Source of the DNA: Ruegeria sp. HKCCD8929 | GTDB lineage: Bacteria; Pseudomonadota; Alphaproteobacteria; Rhodobacterales; Rhodobacteraceae | Direction of reading: 5' to 3' | Assembly (NCBI RefSeq): GCF_013031405.1 | Contig: NZ_WPZY01000006.1 | Location: 220,475-284,474 of the forward strand | Length of the DNA stretch: 64,000 nucleotides | The notes under the pieces: generated by a model | Seen by the model: the letters and a program-made list of their open reading frames with translations, nothing else | What the model was told of the DNA's origin: nothing | The model's database searches: none | Position numbers and translations under genes: made by a program | Part shown: positions 48,734 to 59,232 of the stretch, piece after piece | Numbering within the stretch: the first letter of the stretch is position 1 | How the letters are laid out: each line of letters starts with the position of its first letter

Positions 48734-49432
48734 ATGCTGACAAAGAAGCAGTTGGATTTGCTGGAATTCATCCACAAACGCCTGCAAGCGGACGGGGTGC
48801 CGCCGAGTTTCGACGAAATGAAGGTGGCACTGGATCTGCGGTCGAAATCGGGCATCCACCGACTGATCACGGCACTGGAAGAGCGCGGCTTCATCCGCCG
48901 CCTCGCCCATCGCGCCCGCGCCATCGAGATCGTGAAGCTGCCCGAAAGCCTTGGTGGAGAGCCCACCGCGGGCTTCAAACCGCGCGTGATCGACGGCGAC
49001 CGGCCCACCGGCCCCCGCCCGGCCAACACCGAGCCGGTGGCGATACATGCGCTGGAGCTGCCGGTGATGGGCCGCATCGCGGCGGGTGTTCCGATCGAGG
49101 CGATCAGCCACGTGTCGCATCAGGTTGCCGTGCCGGGCTCGATGGTCTCGGGCTCGGGCGAGCATTACGCGCTTGAGGTCAAGGGCGACTCGATGATCGA
49201 CGCCGGGATCAACGACGGCGACGTGGTTGTGATCCGCGAAACCTCGGCAGCCGACAATGGCGATATCGTGGTGGCCCTGGTCGAGGATCAGGAGGCGACG
49301 CTGAAACGCTTCTTCCGCCGCGGCAATGCCATCGCGCTTGAGGCGGCAAACCCTGCCTATGAAACCCGCGTATTCCCCGAGGACAAGGTCAAGGTGCAGG
49401 GCCGCCTTGTCGGACTGATCCGCACCTACTGA
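48734..49432 (+). CDS. lexA: SOS response repressor/autoprotease LexA
   Basis: A 232-residue repressor. The N-terminal winged helix begins [18 protein letters not shown] with the recognition region [18 protein letters not shown]; the C-terminal S24 protease domain has the self-cleavage Ala-Gly in [11 protein letters not shown], catalytic Ser in [11 protein letters not shown] and Lys in [12 protein letters not shown]. The ATG at 48734 is used because AGGT lies upstream and the earlier ATG at 48713 falls too close to the transcription start. Ends overlapping the convergent comEC by 7 bases. Confidence 0.96.
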   Translation: MLTKKQLDLLEFIHKRLQADGVPPSFDEMKVALDLRSKSGIHRLITALEERGFIRRLAHRARAIEIVKLPESLGGEPTAGFKPRVIDGDRPTGPRPANTEPVAIHALELPVMGRIAAGVPIEAISHVSHQVAVPGSMVSGSGEHYALEVKGDSMIDAGINDGDVVVIRETSAADNGDIVVALVEDQEATLKRFFRRGNAIALEAANPAYETRVFPEDKVKVQGRLVGLIRTY

Positions 49433-51477
49433 GCCTGCGCCGCGTGACCGTCCTTGGCCCGCGCCGGGCTCCATAGACGGTCGCCGGACAGTTCGGTTGC
49501 GGTGACCACGTCCTTGTTTCCCAACGCAACGCTGCCCGTCAGGCGCAGCCGGTCTGGATCGTAGATTTCGCAGCCGCCCGTGAGAGTCAGCGGCACCTGT
49601 GAGATCACGATCTGGGTCTTGTCGCATTCCGTCAGCCCCTGTGCGGCCCGCTTGCCGGTGATGTGGATCAGCTCTCCGCTCGCCAGATCGTATCGGCGCA
49701 GCTTGCCCTCATCCTGCGGCCAGCGCGCAGCGGCGCCGGGCTGATCGGCCCCGTCGCCGTCATTCTCCAGCCAGACCGAGGCGATGAAGCCGCTGCCCTT
49801 CGCCTTGCTCAGCGCCCGGCCTTCGTCAGTCATCACGCCGACTAGGGCCCCGGTATCCGCGACCAGAACCTGGGGACGTTCACCCTGCCCCCAAAGCGAC
49901 AACGCGACGACCAAGGGAATAGCCCCGGCCCAGCGACTGCGACCCTGCCACAGGATGATCCAAAGCGCCCCAAGCGCCAGAACCGGCAGAACATAAGTTG
50001 GCGGACTGGCCACGAAACCCCGGGCGCCTTCCATCTCTGCAACCCAATGCGCCACGCCGAGAATCCAGCGCAGGCCAAGGCCCATGATCTGCAATCCGAT
50101 CCACTCCAGGCCGACCGGCGCCAGCAGCGCGGCCAAAACCGCCGCCGGGATCACCACCGTGCCCATCACCGGCACCGACAGCAGATTGGCCAGCAGCCCG
50201 TAATGCGCCACCGCGTTGAAATGCGCTGCTCCGACTGGTGCCGTGGCCAGCCCGGCCACCGCCGAGGACAGCGCTAATCCGACCGCCGGGCGCAACCAAT
50301 CCGGGCCGGGCCGAATCTCGGCATCGCGCAGCCCGCCGAACACGGCAACCAGCGCGGTGGTGGCAGCGAACGACATCTGAAACCCGGGGCTTAGCAGCGC
50401 CTCGGGCCGCAAGCCAAGCACGATCAGCGCTGCAACCGCGACCGCGCGCAAGGATATGGCACGACGGTCCACCAGAATGGCGCAGAGCATGACGGCCACC
50501 ATGACAAAGGCGCGCTCGGTCGCCACGCTGCCGCCCGACAGCGCCAGATAACCGGCCGAGGTCGCCAGTGCGCCCACGGCCGCAATCTTACGCGCCGGTA
50601 TTCGCAGCGCCAGTGTCGGGATCAGAGATAAACCAATGCGGAGCGCGGCAAAGACGAACCCGGCCAGCAGTCCCATATGCAGCCCGGAAATGGCCAGCAG
50701 ATGCGCCAGATTGCTGGCCCGTAGCGCCTCGAGCGCCTGTTGCCCAACCGCGCTACGGTCGCCGGTGGTCACAGCGGAGCCAAAGCCTCCGACATCGCCC
50801 GGCAGCACCGCCTGAACCCGGGCCGAGGCCGCCATGCGCACCGACGAGACCCGCAGCCCCGCCACACCCGCCTCGGGCGGAGCGATGGTCAGAACCGGAA
50901 CACGTGTGTAACCGACCGCACCCAGCCGCTGAAACCAGGCATGACGGCGGAAATCGAAGCCGCCGGGCTCGACCGGGCCTTGCGGCGGCGACAGGTGGCC
51001 GGTGGTCATCACCCGCTGTCCGGGGGCCAAGGACGCCTCGCCCCCATGCAACGATATGCGGATGCGTGCAGGCCGTCGCGGCGCCGAAACGCCCCTGAGG
51101 CGCACCCGGTCCAGCGTGACCCGCAGCGCATCCGAGGCAGAGCGGTCCAGCGCCACGACCCGCCCCTCAATCGGGCCATAGTAGCGCCAGTTCAATACCG
51201 GCTCTGCCACCCAGTGCGCACGCGCACCGGCCATCGCGAATCCGGCAGACGCCAGAAGCAGCGCCCATAGCAGCGGTGACCAAGCGGAGGGCATGAACCG
51301 ACCCAGCCACAGCCCCGCGGCGACGACACAGGCCAGACCCGGATAGACCCAGACCTGAGGCTCCCATGTCAGCGTGAAATAGAGGCCGATCCCCAGCGCC
51401 AGAAACACCGGCGACCAGGGAAACAGATACCCGCGCTGACGCAACAACGCGGCCTCGGCCCTTGCCAGAACGCGCAT
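49426..51477 (-). CDS. comEC: ComEC/Rec2-family DNA uptake channel protein
   Basis: A 683-residue polytopic membrane protein for DNA translocation across the inner membrane. The N-terminal hydrophobic region with a DUF4131-like OB part precedes the Competence domain, recognised at [22 protein letters not shown]. The C-terminal ~160 residues occupy the place of the metallo-beta-lactamase domain, but the HxHxDH metal motif is not seen, so that part looks degenerate. The GTG/ATG at 51477 faces gltX divergently. Confidence 0.9.
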   Translation of the reverse strand: MRVLARAEAALLRQRGYLFPWSPVFLALGIGLYFTLTWEPQVWVYPGLACVVAAGLWLGRFMPSAWSPLLWALLLASAGFAMAGARAHWVAEPVLNWRYYGPIEGRVVALDRSASDALRVTLDRVRLRGVSAPRRPARIRISLHGGEASLAPGQRVMTTGHLSPPQGPVEPGGFDFRRHAWFQRLGAVGYTRVPVLTIAPPEAGVAGLRVSSVRMAASARVQAVLPGDVGGFGSAVTTGDRSAVGQQALEALRASNLAHLLAISGLHMGLLAGFVFAALRIGLSLIPTLALRIPARKIAAVGALATSAGYLALSGGSVATERAFVMVAVMLCAILVDRRAISLRAVAVAALIVLGLRPEALLSPGFQMSFAATTALVAVFGGLRDAEIRPGPDWLRPAVGLALSSAVAGLATAPVGAAHFNAVAHYGLLANLLSVPVMGTVVIPAAVLAALLAPVGLEWIGLQIMGLGLRWILGVAHWVAEMEGARGFVASPPTYVLPVLALGALWIILWQGRSRWAGAIPLVVALSLWGQGERPQVLVADTGALVGVMTDEGRALSKAKGSGFIASVWLENDGDGADQPGAAARWPQDEGKLRRYDLASGELIHITGKRAAQGLTECDKTQIVISQVPLTLTGGCEIYDPDRLRLTGSVALGNKDVVTATELSGDRLWSPARAKDGHAAQAQ

Positions 51478-51555
51478 GGTTGCTCCTGTCCGTCCGGCTC
51501 GCTAGACAGGCGCCAAGCTAAATCCGTCTCGGTTACCAAAAGGTAAATGCCCCAC

Positions 51556-52956
51556 ATGTCCGATCAGGTCGTCACCCGTTTCGCCCCCTCGCCCACCGGT
51601 TACCTGCATATCGGCGGCGCCCGCACGGCGCTGTTCAACTGGCTCTATGCGCGCGGGCGGGGCGGCAAGTTCCTGCTGCGGATCGAGGATACCGACCGCG
51701 AGCGCTCAACCCCCGAGGCAACGGCTGCGATCCTGCAGGGCATGGCGTGGCTGGGGCTGGATCACGATGGCGATGTGATCAGCCAGTTCGAGGGCGCTGC
51801 GCGCCACGCCGAGGTGGCACATCAACTGCTGGCCGAAGGCAAGGCCTATAAGTGCTTCTCGACCCAAGAAGAAATTGCTGCTTTCCGCGAACAAGCGCGC
51901 GCGGAGGGCAAATCCACCCTGTTCCGCAGCCCCTGGCGCGACGCCGATCGCGCGACCCACCCCGACGCACCCTTTGCTATCCGCATCAGGGCGCCGCAGG
52001 ACGGGGCGACGGTAATCCGCGACCAAGTGCAGGGCGACGTCACCATCCGCAACGACCAGCTCGACGACATGATCCTGCTGCGCTCGGACGGCACGCCGGT
52101 TTATATGTTGGCAGTGGTGGTGGACGATCACGACATGGGCGTGACCCATGTGATCCGGGGCGACGATCACCTCAACAACGCCGCGCGCCAGATGATGATC
52201 TACGAGGCGATGGGGTGGGACGTGCCGGTCTGGGCGCATATCCCGCTGATCCACGGCCCCGACGGCAAGAAGCTTTCCAAGCGCCACGGCGCGCTTGGCG
52301 CGCAGGAATATCAGGCCATGGGATACCCGGCGGCGGGCATGCGCAACTATCTGGCGCGGCTGGGCTGGAGCCACGGCGACGACGAGTTCTTTACCGACGA
52401 ACAGGCGCGCGAGTGGTTCGATCTGGACGGAATCGGCAAGAGCCCGGCCCGCTTCGATCTGAAAAAGCTGGAAAATCTCTGTGGCCAGCACAATGCGGTC
52501 ACAGATGACGCTGCGTTGCGGCATGAAATCGAGGCATATCTGGCCGCCGCCGATCTGCCCGCTCTCATCGCCACACAATCGAGTGATCTGGAACGTGCGA
52601 TGTATTGCCTCAAGGATCGCGCGCGCACCTTCCCGGAACTACTTGAAAAAGCGCACTTTGTCCTGACGTCCCGCCCGATTGAGCCGGATGAGAAGGCGGC
52701 AAAGGCGCTCGCTTCGGTATCCGACGGTATACTGAGCGAATTGACGCCGCACGTGCAAAATGCTAGCTGGACGCGAGACGGACTGGAGGAGGCCCTGAAT
52801 GCGTTCGCTGAAGCGCGCGGGCTTAAGTTCGGCAAATTGGCGGGTCCGCTCAGGGCCGTGCTTGCAGGCCGGGCAGTGACACCTTCGGTGTTCGACATGA
52901 TGCTCGTGCTGGGGCGGGATGAAGCCCTGGCGCGACTTTCTGATGCAGTGGACTAA
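51556..52956 (+). CDS. gltX: Glutamyl-tRNA synthetase
   Basis: A 466-residue class I synthetase. The HIGH motif is [20 protein letters not shown], the adjoining [13 protein letters not shown] is typical of GluRS, and the KMSKS counterpart is [11 protein letters not shown]. The ATG at 51556 is preferred since AAAGGTAA is then at usable distance; an ATG three codons upstream is too close to it. Many alphaproteobacteria carry two gltX genes, so this copy could be discriminating or non-discriminating; sequence alone does not decide. Confidence 0.95.
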   Translation: MSDQVVTRFAPSPTGYLHIGGARTALFNWLYARGRGGKFLLRIEDTDRERSTPEATAAILQGMAWLGLDHDGDVISQFEGAARHAEVAHQLLAEGKAYKCFSTQEEIAAFREQARAEGKSTLFRSPWRDADRATHPDAPFAIRIRAPQDGATVIRDQVQGDVTIRNDQLDDMILLRSDGTPVYMLAVVVDDHDMGVTHVIRGDDHLNNAARQMMIYEAMGWDVPVWAHIPLIHGPDGKKLSKRHGALGAQEYQAMGYPAAGMRNYLARLGWSHGDDEFFTDEQAREWFDLDGIGKSPARFDLKKLENLCGQHNAVTDDAALRHEIEAYLAAADLPALIATQSSDLERAMYCLKDRARTFPELLEKAHFVLTSRPIEPDEKAAKALASVSDGILSELTPHVQNASWTRDGLEEALNAFAEARGLKFGKLAGPLRAVLAGRAVTPSVFDMMLVLGRDEALARLSDAVD

Positions 52957-53079
52957 GCCCCGCGTTTATATTCGGGCAACGCTGCTCCGCAAAAACCCGG
53001 CCTGCGCGTGCGCGTGCAGCCTTTGCCCGCATGGGAGATTTCCGGATCTGACCCGTGCCTGAAAATGGAAGGGACAACC

Positions 53080-54375
53080 ATGACAGAAAGCCAAAAAACA
53101 GCCAACCTGACTGTGAATGGCGAAAGCTACGAGCTGCCGGTCTTTTCGCCGACGGCGGGGCCGGATGTCATCGATATCCGCAAGCTTTATGGCACGGCGG
53201 GCGTGTTTACCTATGACCCGGGCTTTACCTCGACGGCCAGCTGCGACAGCACCATCACCTATATCGACGGTGAAAAGGGCGAGCTGCTGCACCGGGGCTA
53301 TCCCATCGATCAGCTGGCCGAGAAATCGCACTTCCTCGAGGTGTGTTTCCTGCTGCTTTATGGGTATTTGCCGCAAGCGGATGAGCTGGAACAGTTCGAA
53401 ACCACTATCACCCGCCACACCATGATCCACGAGCAGATGCACTATTTCTTCCGTGGGTTCCGCCGCGACGCGCATCCGATGGCCACCATGGTGGGTGTCG
53501 TGGGCGCAATGTCTGCCTTCTACCATGACTCGACGGATGTCGGGGACGAGCGCCAGCGTGAAATTGCGACCCATCGACTGATCGCCAAGATGCCGACCAT
53601 TGCGGCGATGGCCTACAAGTATTCGATCGGCCAGCCCTTCATGTACCCGCGCAACGATCTCGATTACGCGTCGAACTTCCTCTACATGTGCTTCGCCGTG
53701 CCGGCCGAGGAATACGAGGTCAATCCGATCCTCAGCCGCGCGATGGACCGCATCCTAACGCTGCATGCGGATCACGAACAGAACGCCTCGACCTCGACCG
53801 TGCGTCTGGCGTCGTCTTCGGGGGCAAACCCGTTCGCCTGTATCGCAGCCGGCATTGCCTGCCTTTGGGGGCCCGCCCATGGCGGTGCTAACCAGGCCTG
53901 CCTGGAAATGCTGGAAGAGATCGGGTCGGTCGATCGCATTCCCGAGTTCATCGAACGCGCCAAGGACAAGAACGATCCGTTCCGCCTGATGGGTTTCGGC
54001 CACCGCGTGTACAAGAATTTCGACCCGCGCGCGAAGGTGATGAAGCAGTCTGCGGATGAGGTGCTGGAGCTTCTGGGCATCGACAACAACCCCAAGCTTC
54101 AGGTCGCCAAGGCGCTGGAGAAGCAGGCGCTGGAAGACCCGTATTTCATCGAGAAGAAGCTGTTCCCGAACGTGGACTTCTACTCGGGCATCATTCTCGA
54201 AGCGATGGGTTTCCCGACCTCGATGTTCACCCCGATCTTCGCACTGTCGCGCACCGTTGGCTGGGTCAGCCAGTGGAAAGAGATGATCGCCGATCCGCAG
54301 AACAAGATCGGCCGTCCGCGTCAGCTGTATCTGGGCGAGACCAGCCGCGATTATACGGATATCGAAGGCCGCTGA
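53080..54375 (+). CDS. gltA: Citrate synthase (type II)
   Basis: A 431-residue TCA-cycle entry enzyme. [15 protein letters not shown], the catalytic His in [20 protein letters not shown], the [14 protein letters not shown] segment, [14 protein letters not shown] and the Asp in [15 protein letters not shown] are all in place. GGAAGGGA precedes the ATG at 53080; the in-frame upstream codons are not needed. Followed by a strong terminator. Confidence 0.96.
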   Translation: MTESQKTANLTVNGESYELPVFSPTAGPDVIDIRKLYGTAGVFTYDPGFTSTASCDSTITYIDGEKGELLHRGYPIDQLAEKSHFLEVCFLLLYGYLPQADELEQFETTITRHTMIHEQMHYFFRGFRRDAHPMATMVGVVGAMSAFYHDSTDVGDERQREIATHRLIAKMPTIAAMAYKYSIGQPFMYPRNDLDYASNFLYMCFAVPAEEYEVNPILSRAMDRILTLHADHEQNASTSTVRLASSSGANPFACIAAGIACLWGPAHGGANQACLEMLEEIGSVDRIPEFIERAKDKNDPFRLMGFGHRVYKNFDPRAKVMKQSADEVLELLGIDNNPKLQVAKALEKQALEDPYFIEKKLFPNVDFYSGIILEAMGFPTSMFTPIFALSRTVGWVSQWKEMIADPQNKIGRPRQLYLGETSRDYTDIEGR

Positions 54376-54391
54376 TCGCGTACCGGCTCAG

Positions 54392-54425
54392 AAACCCTCC
54401 GGGCGATCCGCCCGGAGGGTTTTTC
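54392..54425 (+). terminator. Rho-independent terminator of gltA
   Basis: CCCTCCGGGCG-ATC-CGCCCGGAGGG, a perfect 11-bp stem flanked by AAA and TTTTT, 19 bases after the gltA stop codon. Confidence 0.92.
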
Positions 54426-54468
54426 TTTGCCCAATGCCACAAAAAACGCCTCGCGCCCTTATGTGCGT

Positions 54469-55011
54469 TCACGGATCAGGTTTGCCGACCCGGAACTCCT
54501 GATAGACATATCCGTTCCCGTAATCCTTCGTGCGGGTGCAGAACAGCTCCGGCGCGCATGTCTTGTCATGAAACAGGCGCACGCCGTCACCCAGCAGGAT
54601 TGGCGCGCGCTTCAGGCGGATCAAATTGATCAGCCCCAGGGACAGAAGCGCACTGCCAAACGCCCCGCCTCCGCACAGATAGATTGGCCCGTCCGAGGTC
54701 TCTTTCAGATCCGCAATGACCTGCTCCACCGGATCGCTCACAATGTCGATCTGCGCGTCCGGAGGACATTTCAGGGATTTCGAAAACACGTATGTTTTCA
54801 TATGGGTATAAGGATTCTGGCCGGGTTCCAGCCCGAACCGATACCCAAACTCATAGGTCGCCCGCCCCATGATGGCGGTCGCATAGGCCGACAGGCGCTG
54901 CCGATAGTCATCGACGACCGGCCCGTCATGCGCAAAGCGGGAGATGTCCTCTGCGGGACCCGAGATGAAACCGTCCACCGAAACGGCGACGTCGTAGATG
55001 ATGGGATGCAT
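54469..55011 (-). CDS. Dihydrofolate-reductase-fold (RibD C-terminal domain) protein
   Basis: A 180-residue member of the DHFR/RibD-C superfamily. YDVAVSVDGFISGP, AIMGRATYEFGYRFG and IYLCGGGAFGSALLSLGLI with the terminal ILLGDGVRLF are the usual blocks, including the NADPH-binding glycine run. It is not FolA, so its reductase substrate is unknown. Convergent with gltA. Confidence 0.87.
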   Translation of the reverse strand: MHPIIYDVAVSVDGFISGPAEDISRFAHDGPVVDDYRQRLSAYATAIMGRATYEFGYRFGLEPGQNPYTHMKTYVFSKSLKCPPDAQIDIVSDPVEQVIADLKETSDGPIYLCGGGAFGSALLSLGLINLIRLKRAPILLGDGVRLFHDKTCAPELFCTRTKDYGNGYVYQEFRVGKPDP

Positions 55012-55183
55012 TTTGTGCTCCGAAACAAGAAACCGATTGGCCCGTGGGCATGGTATGGCGGGTTCTTATTTGATCACTGCCAGAGCACTCCTGTTTGGCC
55101 AAATGGTACGCCCGGACACCCAGACACACAAGCGGCCGCGTATCGGCCGGACAAGCCGCCTGCAATCTGCCACCAAACCGGGG

Positions 55184-56275
55184 TCATAATTGCAGGCTCA
55201 GTTGATCTCCTGCCTGCGGAGGAACCTGAAACAGGTCGGTGCGCAGCGGATCACCTTCCTCTGCCAGACCCAGCCGCTTGATCGCAGCCCTGAACCGTTG
55301 CGCGACCATTTCGGCATAGCGCCCCTCGCCCCGCATCCTGTGCCCCCAGCGCGGATCGTAGTCCCGCCCGCCATGCATCTCGCGCAGCCGGGCCATGACT
55401 TTCTCTGCCCGGCCGGGTTCATGTTCGGTCAGCCAGCCCTGCCACAGCTGGGACACTTCGCGGGGCAGGCGCAGCATGATCCAACTGGCGGTGTCAGCCC
55501 CGGCATCGCGCCCAGCCCGCAAAAGGTCCTCAAGCTCGTGATCGGTCAGCCCCGGAACCAGAGGCGACGTCATGACCCGCACCGGAACCCCTGCCCGGCT
55601 GAGCCGCTCGATCATCTGCAACCGCCGTTTGGGCGATGGCGCCCGCGGTTCCATCCGGCGTGAAAGCCCCGCATCCAGTGTCGTAAGCGAGATACCGACA
55701 CGGGTCAGCCCGCGCGCGGCCATGGGGCCCAGAATGTCCAGATCCCGCTCGATCAGGGCCCCTTTGGTGACAATGGCCACCGGATGGTTGAACTCGGCCA
55801 GAACCTCAAGACAGCCGCGGGTGATCACACGCTGCTTCTCGATCGGCTGATAGGGATCGGTGTTTGTGCCAATGGCGATCACCGCCACCTTGTAGCGCCG
55901 CGCGCTCAACTCCTTGCGCAGGATGTCGGCGGCATTCGGGCGCGCAACAAGGCGGGTTTCGAAATCCAGCCCCGGAGACAGACCCAGATAGGCATGGGTG
56001 GGCCGCGCAAAACAGTAAACGCACCCGTGCTCGCAGCCCCGATAAGGATTGATAGACCGGTCAAACGGCAGATCCGGCGAGCGGTTGTACGTGATCAGAC
56101 TACGCGCCAGCTCTTCTCTGATCTCAGTGCGGACAGGTGGCAGATCCTCGTCCACCTCCCAACCGTCATCGACGGCCATGGTCCCGAACTTCTCGAACCG
56201 GCCGGCCGGATTCGCGGCGGTTCCGCGCCCTCGGGCTTTTTGTCTGAGGCTCCCTATGTTCGCTGATTGTTCCAC
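55184..56275 (-). CDS. Radical SAM protein, PA0069/Rv2578c (SplB-like) family
   Basis: A 363-residue radical SAM protein. The conserved N-terminal RGRGTAANPAGRFEK leads to SINPYRGCEHGCVYCFARP with the cluster cysteines C81, C85 and C88 (CxxxCxxC), then GTNTDPYQPIEKQ and SPLVPGLTDHELEDLL. The family is distantly related to spore photoproduct lyase; its substrate is not established. The GTG at 56275 is forced: an in-frame stop lies four codons upstream and the conserved N terminus leaves no later start. Two LexA boxes flank the start. Confidence 0.9.
   Translation of the reverse strand: MEQSANIGSLRQKARGRGTAANPAGRFEKFGTMAVDDGWEVDEDLPPVRTEIREELARSLITYNRSPDLPFDRSINPYRGCEHGCVYCFARPTHAYLGLSPGLDFETRLVARPNAADILRKELSARRYKVAVIAIGTNTDPYQPIEKQRVITRGCLEVLAEFNHPVAIVTKGALIERDLDILGPMAARGLTRVGISLTTLDAGLSRRMEPRAPSPKRRLQMIERLSRAGVPVRVMTSPLVPGLTDHELEDLLRAGRDAGADTASWIMLRLPREVSQLWQGWLTEHEPGRAEKVMARLREMHGGRDYDPRWGHRMRGEGRYAEMVAQRFRAAIKRLGLAEEGDPLRTDLFQVPPQAGDQLSLQL
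56258..56272 (-). promoter_or_regulatory. LexA box overlapping the start of the radical SAM gene
   Basis: Perfect GTTC-GCTGATT-GTTC, lying over codons 2-6 of the gene, immediately after the predicted transcription start. Centre is 30 bases from the second box, about three helical turns. Confidence 0.75.
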
Positions 56276-56281
56276 ATTTCC

Positions 56282-56313
56282 AATTTAGAACAATAAGGGA
56301 ACATTCACAAGTT
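56282..56313 (-). promoter_or_regulatory. Predicted promoter with second LexA box (radical SAM gene)
   Basis: On the minus strand TTGTGA, a 17-base spacer and TAAATT form a plausible core promoter. The spacer contains a perfect LexA box, seen on the plus strand as GAAC-AATAAGG-GAAC (56288-56302). The start of transcription would fall within a few bases of the GTG codon, implying a leaderless or nearly leaderless mRNA. Confidence 0.7.
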
Positions 56314-56553
56314 CCACAAACACCCTACTGACGGCTTCAACTGATGCTCAGATTTTCCTTCTGTTGGTCTATGATGCATGAATTGCAGGAAGATGCTGCG
56401 GATTATTCATGGGCGTTTCATCAAAATCCGGGCTATAGGTCGGTTGCAGAACCGCCTATGTCGCAATCAACGCAGTCGAACTGCGACGAAATGGCAAAAA
56501 CGGAAAAAATGCCACTTGGGGGCGCTGCCCCACACAGCTCAGGGAATCGGCTC

Positions 56554-57252
56554 ATGTCGGATGAAGAAGACATCGTCCTGTCGGAACTGAACGACGAGGA
56601 ACTTGTCGAGCAGATGTTTGACGACCTCTACGACGGTCTCAAGGAAGAGATCGAGGAAGGGGTCAACATCCTGCTGGAGCGGGGCTGGGCGCCCTACGAC
56701 ATCCTCACCAAGGCGCTGGTGGGCGGCATGACCATCGTCGGCGCCGACTTCCGCGACGGCATCCTGTTCGTGCCCGAGGTGCTGCTGGCCGCCAACGCGA
56801 TGAAGGGCGGCATGGCCATCCTCAAGCCGCTGCTGGCCGAAACCGGTGCGCCACGTGTCGGCAAGATGGTGATCGGCACCGTCAAGGGCGACATCCATGA
56901 CATCGGCAAGAACCTGGTGTCGATGATGATGGAAGGCGCCGGTTTCGACGTGGTTGATCTGGGCATCAACAACCCGGTCGAAAACTATCTGGAAGCGCTG
57001 GAAAACGAACAGCCCGACATCCTGGGCATGTCGGCCCTGCTGACCACCACCATGCCTTATATGAAGGTCGTGATCGATACGATGGTCGAACAAGGCATAC
57101 GTGACGACTACATTGTGCTTGTGGGCGGCGCACCGCTGAACGAAGAGTTCGGCAAGGCCATTGGCGCCGATGCCTATTGCCGCGATGCGGCCGTGGCCGT
57201 GGAAACCGCCAAGGATTTCGTCTCGCGCAAGCACAACCAACTGGCAGGATAA
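56554..57252 (+). CDS. Corrinoid (methyltransferase cognate) protein, MtbC/MttC-like
   Basis: A 232-residue two-domain B12 carrier. The helical cap (residues about 10-95, ILLERGWAPYDILTKALVGGM, FVPEVLLAANAMKGGMAIL) is followed by the Rossmann B12 domain with the His ligand in GTVKGDIHDIGKNLV and the GMSALLTTTMPYMK and VGGAPLN loops. Such proteins accept methyl groups from MttB-family methyltransferases and pass them on to tetrahydrofolate or coenzyme M routes. ATG at 56554 follows AGGGA. The 250-base leader contains CGCAG-TCGAA-CTGCG. Confidence 0.92.
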   Translation: MSDEEDIVLSELNDEELVEQMFDDLYDGLKEEIEEGVNILLERGWAPYDILTKALVGGMTIVGADFRDGILFVPEVLLAANAMKGGMAILKPLLAETGAPRVGKMVIGTVKGDIHDIGKNLVSMMMEGAGFDVVDLGINNPVENYLEALENEQPDILGMSALLTTTMPYMKVVIDTMVEQGIRDDYIVLVGGAPLNEEFGKAIGADAYCRDAAVAVETAKDFVSRKHNQLAG

Positions 57253-57279
57253 CGAATTCGTCTCCAGACACTAAATGGC

Positions 57280-57306
57280 AGGCCGCCCCGAAACGGGCGG
57301 CCTTTT
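57280..57306 (+). terminator. Rho-independent terminator after the corrinoid protein gene
   Basis: AGGCCGCCC-CGAAAC-GGGCGGCCT followed by TTTT, 27 bases after the stop codon. It separates the corrinoid gene from the DUF1638 gene, which therefore needs its own promoter or read-through. Confidence 0.88.
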
Positions 57307-57496
57307 CTGTTGTGATTGCAGGTTCGGTGAAACCGGATTGCGGGTTTGCGGCTCAAATGATTCTGGTCGCTATCCAATGTGGAACACTGGTGTCGGTTGC
57401 CTGATATCCTGTGTCGGATCGGGGCTTGCTTCGCTCCGGTTCGCGCTATCTTCTGGTATCGGCCTGCACAGGATGAAAACCCAAGGGACCGCTCGA

Positions 57497-58150
57497 ATGA
57501 CGCGCCACAAGCTGCCAGATGATCACGTACTGACGACCGAGGGTGTGGCGGCGCAAAACGGCGCGGGACGCATCCTGCTGATCGCGTGCGGGGCATTGGC
57601 CAGAGAAATTCTGGACATCAAGACCCGCAATGGCTGGGACCATATCGCACTCACCTGCCTGCCCGCGATACTTCATGTGCATCCCGAGCGGATCACCAGT
57701 GCTGTTGAAGAGGCCGTCGCAAAACACCGCGACGCCTATGATCAGATCTTTGTCGTCTATGCCGATTGTGGCACCGGCGGGCTGCTGCGGCAGGCGTGTG
57801 ACCGGTTGGGCGTTAAGATGGTCGAAGGCCCGCATTGCTACTCATTTTTCGAAGGAAATGAGGCGTTTGCAGGGCGTGATGAAAGTGAAACCACCGCCTT
57901 CTACCTGACCGATTTTCTGGCGCGGCAATTCGATGCGTTCGTGTGGAAACCACTTGGCCTCGACCGCCATCCGGAACTGCGCGACATGTATTTCGGAAAC
58001 TACACCAAGCTTGTCTATCAGGCCCAGACCGACGATCCCGATCTCACCGCGCGGGCGAAAGACTGCGCCGACCGCATGGGCCTCGCCTTCGAGCGCCGTT
58101 TCACCGGTTACGGTGACCTTGAAACCACCATGGCCGGTTGGGCCAGGTAA
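57497..58150 (+). CDS. DUF1638 domain protein
   Basis: A 217-residue protein of the DUF1638 family. The N-terminal IACGALAREILDI and ALTCLPAILHVHPERI, then VVYADCGTGGLLRQAC and GPHCYSFFEGNEAF, place several conserved Cys/His residues that could bind metal. The family is often near corrinoid methyltransferase genes, as here, but its activity is not known. ATG at 57497 (AAGGGA upstream) is preferred to an in-frame ATG at 57473. Confidence 0.85.
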   Translation: MTRHKLPDDHVLTTEGVAAQNGAGRILLIACGALAREILDIKTRNGWDHIALTCLPAILHVHPERITSAVEEAVAKHRDAYDQIFVVYADCGTGGLLRQACDRLGVKMVEGPHCYSFFEGNEAFAGRDESETTAFYLTDFLARQFDAFVWKPLGLDRHPELRDMYFGNYTKLVYQAQTDDPDLTARAKDCADRMGLAFERRFTGYGDLETTMAGWAR

Positions 58151-58158
58151 ACGTCTAC

Positions 58159-58569
58159 TCAGGCGTTCTCGGACGCGACCTCACGAATCCGTTCGATCAT
58201 CGACCGCAACCCGTTGGATCGCTGCGCCGACAGGTGATCGTTGAGCCCCAGCCGCGCCATTTCCGCCCGCGCATCGACTTTGGGAACGTCTGAAACCGGC
58301 AGGTCGTTGTAAAGCGCCCGCAGCACCGCGATCAGACCGCGCACGATCATCGCATCGCTGTCGCCGTCAAAGCGAAAGATGCCGCCCTGGATCATCGGAT
58401 GCAGCCAGACCTGACTGGCGCAGCCATGCACCTTGGTCGCGGGTACTTTCAGCGCGTCGTCCAGCGGCGCCATCGCCTTGCCTTGTTCGATGACATGGCG
58501 ATACCGGTCCTCCCAGTCCTCAAGGAACTCGAAATCCTCGACGATTTCTTCAAAGGCGGGGCTGGCCAT
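58159..58569 (-). CDS. sufE: Cysteine desulfuration protein SufE
   Basis: A 136-residue sulfur-transfer protein partnering SufS in iron-sulfur cluster assembly. EIVEDFEFLEDWEDRYRHVIEQGK and the acceptor cysteine in KVHGCASQVWLHP are diagnostic. ATG at 58569 follows AAGGAA; upstream ATGs in frame are less well placed. Convergent with the DUF1638 gene, 8 bases apart. Confidence 0.92.
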   Translation of the reverse strand: MASPAFEEIVEDFEFLEDWEDRYRHVIEQGKAMAPLDDALKVPATKVHGCASQVWLHPMIQGGIFRFDGDSDAMIVRGLIAVLRALYNDLPVSDVPKVDARAEMARLGLNDHLSAQRSNGLRSMIERIREVASENA

Positions 58570-58710
58570 GCGGCATTCCTTCGGCATTGGGTCTCTTACG
58601 TGGTGACCTAAGCCTCCCCTGCCCGGCTGTCCAGTCCCAGCCATGGCTTTTCAAGCCACGCAGGATGCGCTAACCCGTTGACAGGAAAAACCGAAGAATT
58701 GGCAGGCACC

Positions 58711-59223
58711 ATGCAAAAACCTCTGACGCTTCTCCTGGTCGCGGCGCTGACGCTGTCCGCCTGCAACGCCTGGCGCAATTCCCGCGTGAACCCGTCGAAC
58801 TGGTTCGGCAATAGCAGATCGGTGCCTGCCGACACTGCAACCGCCGGTGAGGTCAATCCGCTTCTGCCTGCCACCCGAGGCCGCGATGCGGCACTGGTGG
58901 ACCGCAGCATTCCGATCACCGCCATCACCGAACTGAAGGTCGAGCCGACCCCGACCGGCGCCATCATTTATGCCACCGGCGTTGCCAACCGCCAGGGCGC
59001 CTACGCCGCCCGGCTGCGGCCCGAGTTGACCGAGGAAAACGCCAAGAACGGCGTGCTCGCCTTCAGCTTCCGCGTTCTCTACCCGCGCGACCCCACGCCG
59101 CAGGGGCCGGAGCAGACCCGCCGGATCACCGAGGCGATCAGCGTCACCAATCAGGATCTGGAAGGCATCCGCCTGATCCGGGTCACGGGACAGCAAAACG
59201 CCCGCGAAGCGCGCAGGCGCTAA
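58711..59223 (+). CDS. Predicted lipoprotein of unknown function
   Basis: A 170-residue exported protein. MQKPLTLLLVAALTLSAC is a signal peptide ending in a lipobox (LSAC, lipid on Cys18). The mature protein has a beta-rich VEPTPTGAIIYATGVANRQG segment and an Arg-rich C terminus; I do not recognise a domain. A TTGACA at 58677 could be its -35. Convergent with rnd. Confidence 0.75.
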   Translation: MQKPLTLLLVAALTLSACNAWRNSRVNPSNWFGNSRSVPADTATAGEVNPLLPATRGRDAALVDRSIPITAITELKVEPTPTGAIIYATGVANRQGAYAARLRPELTEENAKNGVLAFSFRVLYPRDPTPQGPEQTRRITEAISVTNQDLEGIRLIRVTGQQNAREARRR

Positions 59224-59232
59224 AAACCGCGA

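Noticed and set aside
56303..56553. SAM- or cobalamin-type riboswitch in the leader of the corrinoid protein gene
   Set aside because: Short inverted repeats exist, but I could not match any conserved riboswitch core sequence.
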